Below the pieces are notes generated by a model. The model worked only from the letters and a program-made list of their open reading frames with translations. It made no database searches and was not told the origin of the DNA. This document shows, one piece after another, positions 62,395 through 64,000 of a stretch of 64,000 nt of DNA. The stretch spans positions 27,341 through 91,340 of the forward strand of contig CAMEFI010000009.1 in NCBI GenBank assembly GCA_945915475.1. Reading direction: 5' to 3'. Source of the DNA: an uncultured Clostridium sp. (GTDB taxonomy: Bacteria > Bacillota > Clostridia > Lachnospirales > Lachnospiraceae). The position numbers and the translations under genes were made by a program. The number at the start of each line of letters is the position of its first letter. Within the stretch, counting starts at the first letter, position 1.

Positions 62395-63195
62395 ATGGCA
62401 AAATACAAAGTGTTACTTACGGGAAAAAACAATGTCATTATGGATGATTTTTTCTCTCACACACAGGATTATTTTGAAACGATTAGTACGTCCATGAGGT
62501 ACGATGATATGAATCTCCATCTCAGCGTGTATGAACCGGATATTTTTGTATTCTGTGCAGCAAATGATTCCAGGGATGAGTTGTTGAGAATGGTGGAACT
62601 GAAACGCAAGATTACAAGACAGGGGATTGTATTTGTTATTATTGGTTCAGAAGAGGACTGCGAGAATTTTCAAAGGATTGGAGTCTATATGGTAGATCTG
62701 GCATTGACCAAGCCTATTACCATTGAGCAGATCCGGGAACGGATTCTTAAGTTCATGCAGGAGAAGGAAGAAGAGGAACGGGCATCGGAGGAGGAAAAGG
62801 CGAGACTTGCCGCAATCAAAGAGCAGAAACGGCGCAAACATGTCCTCATTATTGATGATGATCCGGGTATGCTCAAACTGATCAAAGAACACCTGCATGA
62901 CAACTATCAGGTTGCCACGGCAATCAGTGGTAAGATTGCATACAAATTCTTAGAAGTGAAACAAACCGATTTGATTCTATTAGATTATGAAATGCCGGTA
63001 GAGAATGGACCGCAGATTTTAGAGAACCTGCGGAAGAACCATCAGATAGACGGAATACCGGTACTCTTTCTTACAGGTATCACAGACCGTGATAAGATTC
63101 GCAAAGCATTATCCCTGAAACCACAGGGATATCTGTTAAAACCCATTGATAAGGAGAAATTATTAGGAACCATTGAAAAGTTCATTGGGGAATAG
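62395..63195 (+). CDS. Double receiver-domain protein
   Basis: 266 residues from ATG at 62395 (AGGAGGGGTGCCT; GTG at 62389 also in frame). Receiver-like domain 1 (about 1-118) has lost its phosphoacceptor: PDIFVFCAAND has no aspartate where LLD would be. A charged linker (EKEEEERASEEEKARLAAIK) leads to a normal receiver domain (148-266) with Asp197 in ILLDYEMPVENG and Lys in LLKPIDKEK. No output domain, so it probably relays phosphate or protein contacts. The kinase fragment follows nine bases later. Confidence 0.85.
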   Translation: MAKYKVLLTGKNNVIMDDFFSHTQDYFETISTSMRYDDMNLHLSVYEPDIFVFCAANDSRDELLRMVELKRKITRQGIVFVIIGSEEDCENFQRIGVYMVDLALTKPITIEQIRERILKFMQEKEEEERASEEEKARLAAIKEQKRRKHVLIIDDDPGMLKLIKEHLHDNYQVATAISGKIAYKFLEVKQTDLILLDYEMPVENGPQILENLRKNHQIDGIPVLFLTGITDRDKIRKALSLKPQGYLLKPIDKEKLLGTIEKFIGE

Positions 63196-63204
63196 GAGGG
63201 GCAT

Positions 63205-63900
63205 ATGGAGCTTCAGGTGACAGATTTGATTGATGTGTCCGTGTTACAGAAAATACAGGATTCCTTTTCTGCCATGACCGGGATGGCAGCACTTACAACG
63301 GATACAGAGGGAAACCCGGTTACACAGGGATCGCAGTTTACCGATTACTGTATGCGGTATACAAGAACCAGTAAGGTGGGAGATCAGAGATGTCGAAAAT
63401 GTGACCGGCAGGGGGCGGACATTGCCATGCATAACGGCAGGGCAACCACCTATGTCTGCCATTCCGGACTCATTGATTTTGCAGCCCCTATTATGGCAGA
63501 TGGTCATGTGGTGGGCTGCTTTATTGGTGGGCAGGTATTGGTGGAGCCGCCGGATAAAGAAAGAATACGTAAGATTGCAGAAGAGATCGGAGTGGAATTT
63601 GATGTCTACTGGGAAGCCATTCAGAAGGTGCCGGTTTTGCAGAAGGAAAGAGTCGATGCAGCGGCAGAATTTTTGTACACTATGGCAGAGATTCTGTCGG
63701 ATATGGCATATAGCCGGTATACGGCGATTCAGGCAAGACAGGAGATGGAACGGGCAAGTAATATGAAGTCGGATTTCTTGGCTACCATGAGTCACGAGAT
63801 TCGGACTCCTATGAATGCGGTACTGGGTATGGTGGAGATGGCACTTCGTGAAGGTGGTAGAACAGTAGGTTCAGGCCGTGTTGCTACAATCATCGAGTAA
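63205..63900 (+). pseudogene. PocR-domain histidine kinase fused to the EF-Tu C-terminus
   Basis: 231 codons. A PocR sensory domain (about 10-175, with Cys63/Cys66 and Cys85: [18 protein letters not shown]) is followed by a HisKA start (His197 in [20 protein letters not shown]). The kinase then stops being a kinase: residues 213-231 read [19 protein letters not shown] and end, which matches the conserved end of elongation factor Tu. The ATPase domain is missing. The junction lies at GCACTTCGTGAA (63841-63852), where both genes could read ALRE. Either a real recombination or an assembly chimera; the gene is non-functional as a kinase. Confidence 0.75.
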
Positions 63901-63934
63901 TCATTGATTTAGTATCATAGAGACTTAAATACAA

Positions 63935-63974
63935 GCCGCAATTCCTCATTTTATGAGGAGTTGCGGTTTTTTTG
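63935..63974 (+). terminator. Stem-loop terminator after the EF-Tu-like tail
   Basis: GCCGCAATTCCTCAT pairs with ATGAGGAGTTGCGG with one mismatch, followed by seven T residues. It fits the strong terminator expected behind tuf. Confidence 0.85.
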
Positions 63975-64000
63975 CGTGTAAGCAATGAGAAACGTCTGAA

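Overview
The window looks like chromosome of a low-to-moderate GC Firmicute of the Lachnospiraceae type. Gene content supports this: a tmk-yaaR-holB-ricT-rsmI-abrB block, spmA/spmB, an XrtG exosortase locus, a Firmicute-style serine dehydratase in two subunits, and an F-type ATP synthase whose c subunit carries the sodium-binding signature. Most starts have strong GGAGG-type ribosome binding sites and most operons end in clear stem-loop terminators. No rRNA, tRNA or CRISPR array was found.

Layout. 0-5.5 kb: AT-rich accessory island related to type VII (LXG/WXG100-like) secretion. It holds a truncated FHA protein, two effector-like proteins sharing one N-terminal leader (one ending in a glycine/alanine-rich membrane segment, one in a papain/C39-like cysteine peptidase), a DUF4176 protein, two DUF3592-like membrane proteins and a lipoprotein. 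5.6-11.3 kb: a YitT transporter-like protein, a 1294-residue secreted leucine-rich-repeat protein, and a decayed XRE regulator. 11.5-19.8 kb: decarboxylase-tmk-yaaR-holB-ricT-methyltransferase-rsmI, interrupted before abrB by a second decayed XRE regulator and spmA/spmB on the other strand. 19.9-27.7 kb: a complete Gram-positive exosortase (XrtG) locus with its probable single substrate, a processive-type glycosyltransferase, two 6-pyruvoyl-tetrahydropterin-synthase homologues, a degenerate GGDEF-like membrane protein and a large PTPS-related membrane protein. 27.8-32.7 kb: a GH1 beta-glucosidase and a divergent AraC regulator, an EAL phosphodiesterase and a response-regulator fragment. 32.8-40.2 kb: an unusual operon joining a sugar-type ABC importer (binding protein, two permeases, no ATPase) to an HlyD-like and a MacB-periplasmic-domain-like protein. 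40.3-47 kb: MATE pump, small ppGpp synthetase, HAD phosphatase, zinc-ribbon/YARHG protein, amidase-beta-lactamase-like fusion. 47.2-49.4 kb: sdaAB and sdaAA. 49.6-56.8 kb: atpI-B-E-F-H-A-G-D-C. 56.9-64 kb: a two-component system, a nitrilase-family hydrolase, a hemolysin III protein, a double-receiver protein and a broken sensor kinase.

Three things stand out. First, four copies of an unnamed, full-length palindromic repeat family (29.2, 41.7, 42.7 and 47.9 kb) lie against the starts or ends of genes; two bracket the ppGpp synthetase as inverted copies and one sits inside the sdaAB-sdaAA pair. Their stems differ between copies yet remain self-complementary. Second, the last gene is a chimera: a PocR-domain histidine kinase whose final 19 codons match the carboxyl terminus of elongation factor Tu, followed by a terminator. 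Third, the XrtG locus is complete with its putative dedicated substrate and is a poorly understood sorting/glycosylation system.

All functions are assigned by reading the sequence and from family knowledge; no database search was run.
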